Positions 32,684-44,108 of a stretch of DNA of 64,000 nucleotides are shown here, in pieces. The DNA is taken from assembly GCA_031761405.1 (NCBI GenBank), contig JASEVX010000085.1:372001-436000 (forward strand), given 5' to 3'. Position numbers and translations under genes: made by a program. Under the pieces are notes generated by a model. It was not told the origin of the DNA and did no database searches. It saw only the letters and a program-made list of their open reading frames with translations. This DNA is from Serripes groenlandicus. Lineage: Eukaryota > Mollusca > Bivalvia > Cardiida > Cardiidae. Each line of letters begins with the position of its first letter. Positions within the stretch are counted from its first letter, which is position 1.

Positions 32684-32944
32684 CCATTTACTTGATATTA
32701 TAAGAGAATTCTTCTTTGAAAACACACAAGGAGAAGGAAATTGTGGCGCGTCAGACGAGGTGGATACTGTGTGCCGTTTCACAACTTAGGCGACCCTGTA
32801 TATACTCACACACAGTCTCACCAAAGCCTCAACTTTCATCCTATGTGTTATATATCCCTATACTGTTACTGTTGTCACAATTCTATAAGGGTTGAACCAT
32901 TTTCATTGTGTCTATGTACCATATCCCGTTCTTTCATTCAGCCG

Positions 32945-33215
32945 AGCCCCGGTAGCTCAGCTGGTAATTAAGCGGGCTGTCAATCCAGAGTTTGTATGTA
33001 CTCATCCAAGCTAGGCCAACTTTCTTTTTCCACGTTTAACAAAAGTCACCGTGACAAGCGTCATTCGACTGTCACTAATGAGCTTAACGGTCTATGTAGA
33101 AAAGCAACCAGTTGCTTGGAAAGTATGTCGTGTGGAGTAATGGTGTAAGAAAACCAGAAAGCACATGAGTGAAACTGGTCGCCGTGATATGACTGAACAA
33201 CTGTTGAAAATGTCG
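32945..33215 (+). mobile_element. tRNA-derived SINE-B, sense
   Basis: Head CCCCGGTAGCTCAGCTGGTA then GCGGGCTGTCAATCCAGAG; box B is corrupted. Body GACAAGCGTCATTCG, AACGGTCTATGTAGAAAAGC; end GTGATATGACTGAACAACTG. Confidence 0.88.
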
Positions 33216-33235
33216 TTAAATCCAAATCAATTAAC

Positions 33236-33484
33236 AATTCATACAGGCGCTTTCTGATGCCTTTGCATCAGACAAATTTTCGAAAACGTTATGGCAAAAG
33301 TAGAAATTGCGCATTATGAGTAAATTTTCTTTACGTTATGGCAAAAGTAGAAATTGCGCATTATGAGTAAATTTTCTTTTTGCCACAATGTTTTTGTCTC
33401 TATGATTTAACTACAATTTATAGAGGTATTCCCGATGTTTTGGAAGTCGTCTACTGTACATTTGCTGTATGTTGGAAAGGGTTG
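33236..33484. mobile_element. MITE-A diverged copy with ~53-bp internal duplication
   Basis: The segment beginning GTTATGGCAAAAGTAGAAAT (~33,289) is repeated in tandem at ~33,342. End GTATGTTGGAAAGGGTT. Confidence 0.8.
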
Positions 33485-33545
33485 AAAGGTGCCATTAAAG
33501 TGGAAAATAGAACAAAAAAGTCGCTACACACGTCCCATACACAGA

Positions 33546-33794
33546 TCGAGGCATTGGCTTGAAACAGTTGTAACTAAAATTGGTATTTTTTTCACCAAGG
33601 TTAATCACCTCGCCATACAGTCTGTATAAGCGTTAAAACATTTTTCTTGGTAAACAATGGAAATTTAGGTGCCATTGCTCGTTCTGAGCAATGACACATA
33701 AATTTGCATTGTTTACAAAGGAGTCGAAATTGCCCTTAAACCAGGGTTTTCAAAATAGGTTTTTAGTTACAACCGTTTCACGCCAAGCACTCGA
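33546..33794. mobile_element. MITE family J, inverted copy
   Basis: Ends TCGAGGCATTGGCTTGAAAC / GTTTCACGCCAAGCACTCGA. Same interior as 15,539-15,782 read in the other direction (TTGGTAAACAATGGAAATTT; GCAATTTCGACTCC-like). Confidence 0.85.
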
Positions 33795-33863
33795 GATACT
33801 AATGAGTCCAAGACAGAGGATGCTTAATACAAGGGGTCGTTTGATAAAGGTGACCTTTTCAAT

Positions 33864-34111
33864 ATGAGCTGTTCCACGATTAACCCAATAGTGTGGACTC
33901 TTGCACAAAGTATCGACCCGGATCAGCCTAAGCATGCCGCGCAGGCTAACCCGAACAGACACTTTTCGCCTCCTGTGGATTTTCTTTTATAGGAATCATT
34001 AATCTATACCTCGTTCCCCGTAAGGCGGAATGTGTCGACCCGGATTAGCCTGATCTGGGTCGATACGTTACGTAGATTCCATAATGTTGGTTTTCTCGTG
34101 GAACGGCTCAT
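33864..34111. mobile_element. Fold-back MITE-C
   Basis: Ends ATGAGCTGTTCCACGA / TCTCGTGGAACGGCTCAT. Interior AAAGTATCGACCCGGATCAG and AGGAATCATTAATCTATACC. Confidence 0.85.
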
Positions 34112-34379
34112 ATTTGTAAACTTTTCTCACATGAAGCAAATCTGCGGCAGTCAAATTTAAAAACATATAAGGAGTAATAATATTAAATTATAAATTTTAT
34201 AATTATAATTTAGCATTGCATGTATAAGAACACCTAATGACAAACTTGTCTTTTCGTTTCGGACAAGATTGGTCTAAATGGGTGTAATATCTCTATATTT
34301 TTCTATATTTGTTTTTTTATAGTAAATTCAGTTTGCATCTCGTGTCTTGCATACATACAAGCATCTTTATATGTATGTA

Positions 34380-35244
34380 CAGTCGAACCTCGTTAAACCG
34401 GACGCCGTTAATCCGGAAAATTCGCGATCCGGACAAAAAATTTAGGGAACGGATTTTTTATGCTTAATTATTCTCCGTTAATACGGAAATTCGCGTTCCG
34501 GAACCGGACAAAAAAAATCGGGAACAGACTGACCATTTACACATATAATCCGTTTCGTTAGTCCGGAAGTCCAAACAGTAATGTACATGACTGTACAGCA
34601 TACAGAAAACATAGACAGTATATATGTTTTTACTCAATTAGTCTGTGTCATTGTTTTCTGTAGTGTCCGTTTGTCCTAAAAGGTGTTAAAGCTGTATACA
34701 ATGTAATAGCCTAAGGCTGTTCAATAATCTGCAAGCGTGTGTCATTGTTTACTTTGATTAGCAGCCATAAAATAGCAGCCAAATTGTCAAACAGATCTAA
34801 ACTGATTTTGAGACTAAAATTTCGATATTTTGACCCAGAGACAAGTGTAGATCTGACAAAAATAATAAGTTGTTCAATATTTTTATATGTTGACGTTCAT
34901 TTTTTCAAAAACGTACATGTTTACGTACTGGTTATCTATGTGTTGTAAATCTCATGATAAAGCTTTGCTTACGACAAACAGTATCTAGAGGTAAAAACGA
35001 GAGGTAAATGGTAAATACAATATCGCTGACAGTTTGCAAAGCTATTTTGAATGAATTTCCCTCAATTATAATCATGTATCCGTGCAATATCTGGGGAAAT
35101 ATTGGGTCCCATTCTTTGACTCCTATTGTTATGCTTAGACGAAAATTTGGCGTAGGCAAAATAAGAAATCGTTAATCCGGAAGATTCGCAATCCGGACGT
35201 TTTTCTCTGGGAACCAAAGTGTCCGGATTAACGAGGTTCGACTG
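34380..35244. mobile_element. pogo/Tigger-like non-autonomous element
   Basis: Inverted ends CAGTCGAACCTCGTTAAACC / GGATTAACGAGGTTCGACTG with TA on both sides. CAGT...ACTG ends with a CCTCGTTAA motif are characteristic of pogo/Tigger-type Tc1-mariner elements. AATCCGGA/TCCGGA motifs repeat just inside. 865 bp, no transposase frame. Confidence 0.88.
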
Positions 35245-36795
35245 TAGTTAGGTACATCTAAACAAGCGTGTATATGTAATGAATTGTATATACCATTATT
35301 TTGTTGTACTATTTTGTATGTCTCACTGTTGTATGCTTTACTAACCACATGGGTCTATGACCTTCTGGTGATATTTTGAATAAACTTTGATAACAACTTT
35401 GATATGAAAACTCTCTATAAATGAAAGAAAAATTATCGAATAAAGTTGGGAAAAAAATGGAAAATGGAGTAATTTCGAAAGTGCGCCCTTACTGTCTGAT
35501 TACAGTCGTTTGTCTAAACAGAAGATGCAGGAGCATCCGGGTCTTTTCTGTTTGTTGGTTAAGTTTTGTAAAATACCGTTTTCTCACACATGTACAGGTC
35601 CCCATCATTAAGGGTATCATGAAAGGTCATTTGTCAAAGGTAAAGGTCTCGCACTTTGACACGCAGCGTCGTTTAACATGATGGGCAACAAGATAAAAAA
35701 TGAACAAAAAGGAAAGAAATTGAAAATGATAATAAGATTCCGTTAAGTAAATAAAATGAACAATGGCGACTCAACCTCTTCTAGTGGTAGTATTTCTCCC
35801 CCATCTTCTCTCCTCGCGTTACCCTTCTTTATTGAGTCGCCTGATTCGAAAATAAAAAAGCGAAATGTTTCTATAAATGAGGATTGAAGCATTTCTATAT
35901 AACTTTAATAGTGAAAAGAGAATCTGCTTATGATGCAATTACACATGTAATCCTGTTCCGGAACTGTTTTTCAGAATTTGTGTGTGGCAGAGGCTCGGAA
36001 ACGTTGTCCGTATCTAGAAACGAGCTATAGCTTATATAGTAGAACTTATATCAATGAACACAAATCTATTTCTCAAAACCAGCAATATGTATTTAATTTT
36101 TTATATTCACACACAGGCTAAAGATAACGATATTTTTGAAAACTATTTTATCCAATAACTGGTCATTTCAACTCAATAAAAATAGTCCGTGTCATGAATA
36201 TGTCCAGACTATCACAGGGTTATTTTTTAGTTTCTATTTCTAAGGGTTAACTTTAATGTTTCCGATGCTATCAAATAACCATTCTTTACAGTGTCAAACT
36301 ATTTCATAGTTCGAAGTCATGATCGTGGTAAAGAAGATTTTGTTTAACGGTGTTTAGGTATTACAGTAACATTGGCTTTTAGTTTCATTAACTTGAATTA
36401 AATGCGCGCATTTAAATGTGTCACATCACGCATGCGCCATTGAAAATACTTATTTTGTTAACATAGATTGAAGACTAACAGTGTCGAAATTCCAACACGA
36501 ACTAATCCGTAATCTTTTTGTGAGGTGAGATTTATGTTATAAACTTCAGGACCGCAGTATCTTGAAATTGTCAATGTAAATCTTATAAAATTAAATAGAG
36601 TTTTGAAATACATTAGGTTATCTGACAGACATATGGGCGGAAATGTGAAGCTCTGTGGCATGAGTCAAACAAACAAACAAACAAAGATATATCAGTTTAA
36701 AATATATTTGGAGGATTTATTCCGTTGGGTATTAAATCTGTATATAGCAATACATTCTTTCATTCAATATTTCGGCGCAATGCCTTCTTTAGGAA
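35245..36795. other. Unassigned AT-rich sequence
   Basis: No gene, RNA gene or named repeat recognised. (AAAC)n at ~36,669 is a minor low-complexity spot. Confidence 0.5.
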
Positions 36796-37022
36796 TTCCC
36801 TCGGGTGCAGGAGGTCGCGCGTTTAATACCCGGTCGGGTAATACCAAAGACTTTAAAATGGTAATAATGGCTGCCCTCCTTGGCGCTCATGGTTGCGGGG
36901 TTAGCATTACGACTGACTGGCTGGTGTCAGGATAAAAGGACAAGAAGTACTGGTAACTTACACATGCAACGCCGTGATATAACAGAACAATTGTTGAATG
37001 CGGCGTATAACAAAAAAATAAC
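36796..37022 (+). mobile_element. tRNA-derived SINE-A, 5'-truncated
   Basis: Begins at CCTCGGGTGCAGGAGGTCGC; box A is absent. Decayed box B, full body (GGTTGCGGGGTTAGCATTAC) and tail. Confidence 0.88.
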
Positions 37023-37100
37023 AAATTCTTCAGGATTACCTCATGATCTCTACGGACTATATTGTGTTCATATTAAACTAGGCTCACGGAGTCTGAGCTC

Positions 37101-37320
37101 TTAACCCTTTCCCTCATACGACAATTCTGCAGCAGACGACTTTGGACACATTTTGTCAAAATATAGAAAATCTCTATAATTGAATGGACTAAAAGCAGAA
37201 AACATTGTGGCAAAAGGAGAAATTGCTCGTTTTGAGCAATTTCTTCTTTTGTCACTATGTTTTCAAAAAGCCGTCTGATGCAGAGGCGTCCGAAAGCGTC
37301 TATATGAGGGAGAGGGTTAA
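37101..37320 (+). mobile_element. piggyBac-like MITE-A, full-length
   Basis: TTAA borders; core GAAATTGCTCGTTTTGAGCA; right end TATGAGGGAGAGGG. Confidence 0.9.
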
Positions 37321-37694
37321 TTTAAGGTGGACACAAACTAGTCTTTAGAGATGCCGAAGTCTTGAATCAATGGGTGTTTGTCATTGTTAATAATTTAACT
37401 TTTATCACTAATATTGCAGGTCAAAGAATAGCATAAAAGGGGACAAGATGAACTCATATATTTTACTTCGGTCCTTCTTATACAAGTCGATAGGAGTAAG
37501 TTACACGAACAAAAAGGGGCGAAAAGCGGGTATCTTATAAATTATTCGTTGTGATATCACATTACAATGTTAATCCATTCTCTCATACAACGAAACATCG
37601 GCAGTAGATTTTGGAAAATATCAAGGCAAAAATACGGAAAACTCCGTAAATCAAAGTAAGAGTATTATATCGAGACATTGTTACCAATTGATTA
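37321..37694. other. Unassigned with degraded MITE-A end
   Basis: GTTAATCCATTCTCTCATAC and GCAGTAGATTTTGG (37,568-37,610) look like a MITE-A left half. Nothing else. Confidence 0.5.
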
Positions 37695-37976
37695 GGGTTT
37701 AACGCCGTTTTTAACAATTTCTCAGTTATATCACGGCGGCCAGTTCACCTACTCATGCATTTCCTGGTTTTCTTACACCAGTACTCCACACAACAATCTT
37801 CCCAAGCAACTGGCTGCTTTTCCACATAGCCTTAGCCCATTGGTAGAAGACGAATGACGCATGTCGCATTGACTTTTGTCAATCGTCGGAAAGAAAGTTG
37901 GCCGAGCCGGGATTCGAACTCACAACCCCTGGATTGACAGCCCGCGTTGCTACCTACTGAGCTACCGGGGCTCGGC
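37695..37976 (-). mobile_element. tRNA-derived SINE-B, antisense, best-preserved head
   Basis: On minus: GCCCCGGTAGCTCAGTAGGT, CGGGCTGTCAATCCAGGGG, GTGAGTTCGAATCCCGGCTC. Both pol III boxes look intact. Body as in the other copies. Confidence 0.9.
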
Positions 37977-38134
37977 ACATTTCTACCAAAGAAGCATTAC
38001 CAATTTCTACTTTTGCAAAAGTTTCTTTCAAAAGCAGTCTCTTTCTTAGTTGTCTTTTGTTTAGGAAAGGGCTATGCAAAAAAGCAGGAAAGAAAAACCT
38101 TTTTGCTTTCTATGTCGGAAGTGTCAAGAATGCT

Positions 38135-38360
38135 TTAACCCTGTCCCTCATACGACACTTCTGCAGCAGAAGACTTTGAACACCTCTGCAGCATATTACA
38201 TTGTGATATTTAACTCTATTGGACTCTACCTATGATTAACCGTTGTATAAACCATTTCCCTCATACGACAATTCTGCAGCAGACGACATTGAACACCTCT
38301 GCAGCATATTACATTGTGATATTTAACTCTATTGGACTCTACCTATAATTAACCGTTGCA
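38135..38360 (+). repeat. ~112-bp tandem duplication of a MITE-A end plus flank
   Basis: Two copies of a unit running from CCCTCATACGACA(A/C)TTCTGC through ATATTACATTGTGATATTTA to ATTAACCGTTG, directly before a complete MITE-A. Confidence 0.85.
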
Positions 38361-38585
38361 TAACCCTTTCCCTCATACGACAATTCTGCAGCAGACGACT
38401 TTGAACATATTTTGTCAAAAGATGGAAAATCTCTTTAATTGAATGGATAATGATTAAAAGTGGAAAACATTGTGGCAAAAGAAGAAATTGCTCGTTTTGA
38501 GCAATTTCTTCTTTTGCCACTATGTTTTCAAAAAGCCATCTGCTGCAGAGGCGTCAAAAAGCGTCTATATGAGGGAAAGGGTTAA
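38360..38585 (+). mobile_element. piggyBac-like MITE-A, full-length
   Basis: The left border is ATAA instead of TTAA, the right border is TTAA. Core GAAATTGCTCGTTTTGAGCA. Confidence 0.88.
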
Positions 38586-38925
38586 TTTTACAACTGATAA
38601 TAGCAGAAAGTGTCAGTGTTTATAACAGCACCACCCACTCTCGGAAGCACTAGTCATTTTTTTGATTTTGTCTTTTCCGAATCCTTTCATTTTTGCCAAG
38701 CATAAAGTAGACATGTATTCGTTGCCCTAATTGAACCTTTTCCAGCATACAGCTCTCTGATTGTTGTTGTTTTTTTTTGTTTTCAAAATATTGTGAAAAA
38801 ATGAGAAATGTCCCCTTTTGCCAAAATGTTTTAAACTTTATAATAAAAAAACCAGACCGAACGTATCAGAACGAAACTAAACCTTTGTAAGTATATATTT
38901 TATATGCCGTAAATAACATACAAAA
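38586..38925. other. Unassigned with faint MITE-A remains
   Basis: GAGAAATGTCCCCTTTTGCC and AAAATGTTTTAAACTTT (38,800-38,840) look like a worn MITE-A core. Confidence 0.5.
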
Positions 38926-39172
38926 CGCGGGCTGCCAATCGAGGGATTGTGAGTTCGAAATCCAGCTCGACCAACATTCTTTCCGACGTTTGATAAAAGT
39001 CAATGCGACACGCTTCATTCGTCTTCCACCAATAGGCTAACAGTCTATGTAGAAAAGCAGCCAATTGCGTGTAAAGACGGTTATGTGACATGAGTACTGG
39101 TGTTGGAAAAACATGCCCGGGTAGGTGAACTATCCGCCGTGATATATATGAATATTCGTTGAAAATGGCATT
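38926..39172 (+). mobile_element. tRNA-derived SINE-B, sense, 5'-truncated
   Basis: Begins GCGGGCTGCCAATCGAGGG and TGAGTTCGAAATCCAGCTCG; body GCGACACGCTTCATTCGTC. Confidence 0.82.
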
Positions 39173-39371
39173 TAACTGTAATCAATTGGAAAACAAGGAC
39201 GTTCAAGCGGCGCTCTGTGAAAACCAAACTTTCCGTAATTAGTACACGCGTAGAAAACGATCTGCCTGTGCATCCATTGTAAGGATCCAAACTGACACTG
39301 CTTTACTTGTTACCCTCTTTCACTAATTTGCGAACAGTGCAGATCAGGATCTGAGTATGTAGATGCGTTTG

Positions 39372-39600
39372 TTTACCTTTTCCCTCATATAGACGCTTTC
39401 TGACGCCTCTGCAGCAGACGGCTTTTTGCAAACATAGTGACAAAAGAAGAAATTGCTCAAAACGAGCAATTTCTCCTTTTGCCACAATGTTTTCCACTTT
39501 TAGTCATAGGTTATCCATTCAGTTACAGAGATTTCTATTTTTTGACAAAATATATTCAAAGTCGTCTGCTGCAGAATTGTCGTATGAGGTAAATGGTTAA
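39372..39600 (-). mobile_element. piggyBac-like MITE-A, full-length, reverse
   Basis: Left border TTAC, right border TTAA; ends CTTTTCCCTCATATAG / GTATGAGGTAAATGG; core GCTCAAAACGAGC. Confidence 0.88.
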
Positions 39601-40156
39601 TCCAGACTGATCGCAAATGCCTTACGGTCGGTTTTCGCCACTATGATTGAAAACATTAGCTCCCCAAACGAATGCTTGAACCAGTCGGATACCTACGGGG
39701 CCGACCGTGTATGGGCAATGTATGCGTATATTCAATTCAATTTACATCAATGTGTTTCTTATTCGACTTCAACCGTCACCGTTAACCAACACTGTATATG
39801 TTTAAGATATACCTCCACACCCCTACATCAACAACACCAACAACAAACGGCCAACAACAAGGAAAACATCAAAACTGTTGGTTAAATTTCGGTAGTTAGC
39901 TTCAAAAACATAAATAGTAAAAATACGTGCTCAATTTCACAACAAATGTGATTTTTTTCAACAACAACATCCGACCTAACTTAGGTCATAAATGTTATCT
40001 ATGATTGATTTTGTATTTATCATTTACGAATATTTATAAAAGTATTTTTGAACCCGCCAATTTCACGTTCAGCTCCGAGTTTATCGTCGTGTATTTATAA
40101 GGTACCAGGAAAGTTAGAGAGCAGAACTCGAAACAGGATTCAATTGTTTTTATAAC
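39601..40156. other. Unassigned sequence
   Basis: CAACA/ACAACAACAA-rich stretch at ~39,829-39,862; the 80-codon frame at 39,643-39,885 starts at ATT/ATG-type codons and shows no domain. No gene claimed. Confidence 0.45.
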
Positions 40157-40383
40157 TTAACCCTTTCCCACCTATAGAGGTAATTTGACTTTTGAAAACA
40201 TTGTGACAAAAGGAGAAATTGCTCAAACTGAGCAATTTCTTCTTTTGCCACAATGTTTTCAACCTTTTTTCAGTAATTATACCTACAATTATAGAGATTT
40301 TCCATATTTTTTAGTCCATATTTTTTAGTAGACATTTTCAAAAAAAGTCTACTGCAGATTTGTTGTATGTGGCAAAGGGTTAA
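40157..40383. mobile_element. MITE-A variant subfamily
   Basis: TTAA borders; ends CCCTTTCCCACCTATAG / GTATGTGGCAAAGGG, i.e. the 'CCCACATA' variant. Core GAAATTGCTCAAACTGAGCA. Confidence 0.88.
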
Positions 40384-41054
40384 CACAAAAAACCTGATCT
40401 TGACCTCGATTTGTGAAAATACACATAATTGGACAAATGACACACAATTTTATCAAAAGGAAAATGCATGTTCGGATAATAAAATATAACTTACCCATTA
40501 GGTTAAAATAAGGTAAATATTAAATAACGTCATTAGAAAAGTGGAATAGAAAGGTTTTTAAGGTACATTTTGTCAAGTTAAAGCAATGGTTAAATCTACC
40601 TTTTTCAACAATATTTCAGCCATGAATGTGAACAAAAGCAGAATTAATTATTTGCGCTGTATTTACATTTTACAGTTAATTTAGAGATGTTTTAAAACTC
40701 GGGACCAGCCAGCATAGCGTCAAATTACAGGAAATATCAAAGTGGGCGTATCTCGATTGGGATTTTACCTGTACAACGATGGTCGCGTGACCATTGTTGA
40801 ACACGCCCCCTCCACGCGACATCACAATGAATGCGCATGGGCAATGGCTTATTTACATAAATGGTCCAATAGGATTTACGCTACCTGGGTCCCTACGACA
40901 ATCGTTTCGCGTGAGCTTTAGAGCTTGTTGTAAAAAGATGTATCTGCTATTTCTTAGTATAGGCAGTAAGGCCTTTATTGAAATAAACAAATGGATTATT
41001 TGTCACTTAACAGGTAAATTGTGAATAAAAGGTAGAAACCCTCAGATACATTAA
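40384..41054 (+). promoter_or_regulatory. Upstream region of the bHLH gene
   Basis: Repeat-free as far as I can see, with a CCAAT box (40,866-40,870, GGTCCAATAGG) and a GC/CACCC-type stretch (ACACGCCCCCTCCACGCGAC, ~40,801). No further motif asserted. Confidence 0.4.
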
Positions 41055-41086
41055 TATAAAAGGGCGGAATCAGAATTCTTCATTTT
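41055..41086 (+). promoter_or_regulatory. Core promoter: TATA box and initiator
   Basis: TATAAAAGG at 41,055-41,063, and TCATTTT (fits YYANWYY) with the candidate +1 A at 41,082, 27 nt downstream. The spacing suits a focused TATA promoter for the bHLH gene. Confidence 0.7.
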
Positions 41087-41515
41087 ATTCATACACTCTC
41101 AATGTGACTTGACGATTTCGTCTTTTGAACATTTATTCTTAACAGAGAAGACGCGTCAAGTTAATACTTAGTTGAAATACTCTTAAATTAAATTAGAAGA
41201 TATTGTCGTCATAGGATCAATTGTATGTAAGAACTATCACATTTGTAGGAAAACGTTTGTATATTATTGAGTATCATTAAATTGGACAGATACTTTGATA
41301 AAACACTTTTTTATTCATTTAAAAGAAATTAATGGACGATATCAACGAATTGAGATAGAAGAAGCATACATCCTTGAAGCAGAGTTCAGAAATCAGTGTT
41401 TTTATCTAGGGAAGGTGACGGAAATTGATGGACACTTTTCTCCAATTAAGATAGAATCCTATATTCTTCATCAGAGAACAGACAACCGGTGGTGTATCTC
41501 GAGACGGTCCTGACG
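41082..41515 (+). promoter_or_regulatory. 5' leader with four upstream AUGs
   Basis: Two start-stop elements (ATGTGA 41,102; ATGTAA 41,225) and two 8-codon uORFs, 41,332-41,358 (MDDINELR) and 41,428-41,454 (MDTFLQLR), in a diverged 96-bp tandem repeat. All end before the main ATG. A spliced leader is possible (TATGTAAGAAC could be a donor), so the uORFs depend on the real transcript. Confidence 0.6.
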
Positions 41516-42232
41516 ATGGATATGTACAGCATGGAGCAGCCGGATCATGCCCCGGAGCTTAGGTATGATATGGGATACAGCGCGTACCCGGCACACTCAC
41601 AGGAAACCGGTATCGGCGGAGGAATGCCGTACTCCGACTACGACTGGTCACATTCGACCGAAAGTGGGATTCGAAACGCGTACCCCGCGCACGATGGCGT
41701 CGACGCACAGTACGGGACTTATATGGGTTATGCAGCATTGCCGCAAAGTGACCCGGGTTCGAATGGCTTAACAGTCCCGACATATATACAGACAGGGGAA
41801 ATGTCTTTTGCCACCCCTTTGAGCCATATCCCGTATTCTACGGGACACGAAAACTTTTTTACACAAGCTTACGGAACCATTTCGCCGACGAGCTCGGTTG
41901 GAAGCAGTGGTAGTTGTGGTGAACATAAATCTGGACAGAAACCGAAACGTAAACGTACGCAATCTATGATTCAACGGAAAGCCGCAAACGTTCGGGAGCG
42001 TCGGCGAATGTTTCACCTAAACGAAGCATTTGAAGAATTGAGAAAAAGACTTCCAGCGTTCAATTATGAAAAGCGCCTTTCTCGAATTGAAACATTGAGG
42101 TTGGCTATGACATACATTGAGTTTATGAAAAACGTTTCTGACGGAAAAGACCCGAATGATGTTGAGTTGTTAAGATTGTCGAAGAAATCGGATTCAGACT
42201 TTCCAGATCTTGACGACAGTGACTGTGAGTAA
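41516..42232 (+). CDS. Ferd3l-like: Fer3-like bHLH transcription factor
   Basis: A 238-residue protein in a single open exon. The N-terminal ~145 residues are rich in Tyr, Ser, Gly, Pro, without a known domain. Then comes a basic stretch KPKRKRTQS and a complete bHLH: basic region [20 protein letters not shown] (the N-x-R-E-R-R-R-M core contacts E-boxes), loop, and helix 2 [20 protein letters not shown]. The FxLNEAF and [14 protein letters not shown] signatures point to the Fer3/Ptf1a group, closest to Fer3-like. The C-terminal tail is acidic ([13 protein letters not shown]). Such factors dimerise with E-proteins and act in neural or endodermal differentiation in other animals. The ATG at 41,516 has a fair context (GACGATGG); an in-frame GTG lies upstream, but no better ATG. 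Higher GC and intact frame contrast with the surrounding repeats. An exon further upstream cannot be excluded. Confidence 0.93.
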   Translation: MDMYSMEQPDHAPELRYDMGYSAYPAHSQETGIGGGMPYSDYDWSHSTESGIRNAYPAHDGVDAQYGTYMGYAALPQSDPGSNGLTVPTYIQTGEMSFATPLSHIPYSTGHENFFTQAYGTISPTSSVGSSGSCGEHKSGQKPKRKRTQSMIQRKAANVRERRRMFHLNEAFEELRKRLPAFNYEKRLSRIETLRLAMTYIEFMKNVSDGKDPNDVELLRLSKKSDSDFPDLDDSDCE

Positions 42233-42619
42233 CCATGGCAACATTAAATGTGCGAGGAATCATCGGTCTTCCAGATAGCAGCAGACTTGCAGGCGATTTG
42301 TGCAGTTCTATTAAGACTATAAGAGATTCTTTTTGTTTCAAACAATGAAGGTAACACGAATTCTGTAACTATTTTAAGAAATGTTATTTCATGGCAGTTC
42401 AAATCAAGTATTCGGTAACAAATGTATTAATTGTAAACAATAATCTTTATCTTGAAAAAAATTTATTGTAAGATTTGAGACGAAAGTTAACAATATTGAA
42501 ATATGAGAATTTTTCCAATCATTATTGTGTGCCATAAATAATTATATGAATTTAATTATTTCAACCGTTTATAGGTTAAGATACTTTAATAGACATTTGC
42601 GTTGAAAGTTACATTTTGA
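42233..42619 (+). other. Probable 3' UTR of the bHLH gene
   Basis: AT-rich, no repeat until ~42,620. No canonical AATAAA here; the next on plus is at 43,139-43,144, beyond a MITE-A, so the 3' end is unresolved. Confidence 0.5.
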
Positions 42620-42750
42620 CATAGAGTTGAAAACAATGTGGGAAATGAAGACAATGTTCGTCTCGAGTAATTTCTTTATTTTCTTTAGTATTTTTAAAAG
42701 TCGCCGACAGCAAAGGCGTCGAACGGCAACTACTTTACCAGTGAAAGAAT
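42620..42750. mobile_element. Degraded MITE-A fragment
   Basis: GTTGAAAACAATGTGGGAAA, TAATTTCTTTATTTTC and GTCGCCGACAGCAAAGGCGT resemble a worn MITE-A. Confidence 0.55.
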
Positions 42751-42970
42751 TTAACCCTTTCCCTCATACGACAATTCTGCAGCAGACGTATTTTGTCAAA
42801 ACATAGAACATCTCCATAATTGAATGGATAACCTATGACTAAAAGTGGAAAACATTGTGGCAAAAGGAGAAATTGCACGTTTTGTGCAATTTCTTCTTTT
42901 GTCATTATGTTTTCAAAACGCCGTCTGCTGAAGAGGCGTCCGAAAGCGTCTATATGAGGAAACGGGTTAA
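42751..42970 (+). mobile_element. piggyBac-like MITE-A, full-length
   Basis: TTAA borders; short deletion after GCAGCAGACG; core GCACGTTTTGTGC; right end TATGAGGAAACGGG. Confidence 0.9.
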
Positions 42971-43885
42971 GACGGTATATAACTGAACTTATCAAAATAT
43001 TGTAGAGTATAGTGTTATATAACGTAAGCATCTCTTTCTGCTTTGATTACCATTCCTTGTAATTCCAATTGAACTGCACGGTCGTCTCAAACATTTTACC
43101 ACATAGCCGATTCTTACAAGTTTGCAAATCCAAATTTTAATAAATTTTATTAAAATGTATTTAATTATGTTACGATCATTCGAAGATATTTTTCAGAAAA
43201 ATAAGAGATTACATGCCAATTTTAGCAATTAACCTTTTCTTTTTCTGATTTTTTTTTTCTGTAGACTCGCTACATTACTGTGTAAGATGTAACGCTATTT
43301 GAGCTGTCTGGTAAAATGCTTTGGTGGAATTATTGAAATTTGTCCGGGGGTATAACTCATATACTTTGTGCAATGTGATATTTTATGTGTTCTTTTTATA
43401 AAAAATGTGTTCATGTACTTTTTCGAACACCAGAGTTAGTGTGTTCAATTTTTATTTTTATTGTATCTATGTACAAAACAACTGAAAAATTGTTTTATTT
43501 TTTAAATCATATTTTTCCTAATGCTTCCATGATCTTACAGTTAATTGTATAATATATCTGAAAGTTCCATATATGCTCAGCACTGTGAAAACGTATCAAT
43601 TGGCTTTCGTGATCAGGTGCAGATTCAGACCATCTTTTGAATCCGCACAGACTGATCAAAGTCCACACTGTTCCCCATATAACTTACAGAATCTTGTCAG
43701 AAGTGTCGGTCAGTCAATTTCTTTTTCTTTTTCTTATAAGATCGGGCAGATGCACTTGTTGATCTGGGTCTTTGTTGATCGCTACGTATCAAGGTGAGTC
43801 TGCACATCTGCTCACGTGTTAAATTGACCTATACTATAATATATGTAAGAAAAAAGTCAGAAGTGTAGCCCCAATTGTTTCACGC
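42971..43885. other. Unassigned AT-rich sequence with poly(A) signals
   Basis: AATAAA at 43,139-43,144 and ATTAAA at 43,149-43,154. The 74-codon frame at 43,573-43,797 shows no motif. Confidence 0.5.
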
Positions 43886-44108
43886 CGTTATCCCGTTCCG
43901 ACACATAGACGCATTTTGAAGGCATCTGCAGCAGACGTCTTTTTGAAAACATTGTGACAAAATGAGAAATTGCTCAAAACGAGCAATTTCTCCTTTTGCC
44001 ACAAAGTTTTAATTTTTGTTCAGTAATTGTACCTACAATTGTAGAGATTTTCCATATGTTTTAGTATACATTGTTTAAAGTCGTCTGTTGCATGTGGGAA
44101 ATGGTTAA
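43886..44108. mobile_element. MITE-A variant, abutting the next copy
   Basis: Left end CGTTATCCCGTTCCGACACA is worn; the right end GCATGTGGGAAATGG reaches a TTAA (44,105-44,108) that is also the left border of the next MITE. Confidence 0.82.

Noticed and set aside
37907..37976. Possible tRNA gene (GTAGCTCAG ... GGTTCGAATCC-like boxes, minus strand)
   Set aside because: It is the head of a SINE-B copy with the family body attached, and other copies show the same head. No free mature 3' end.
41295..41513. 72-codon frame in the bHLH leader
   Set aside because: It has no ATG start. It spans the diverged 96-bp tandem repeat, and the ATGs present open short uORFs in other frames.
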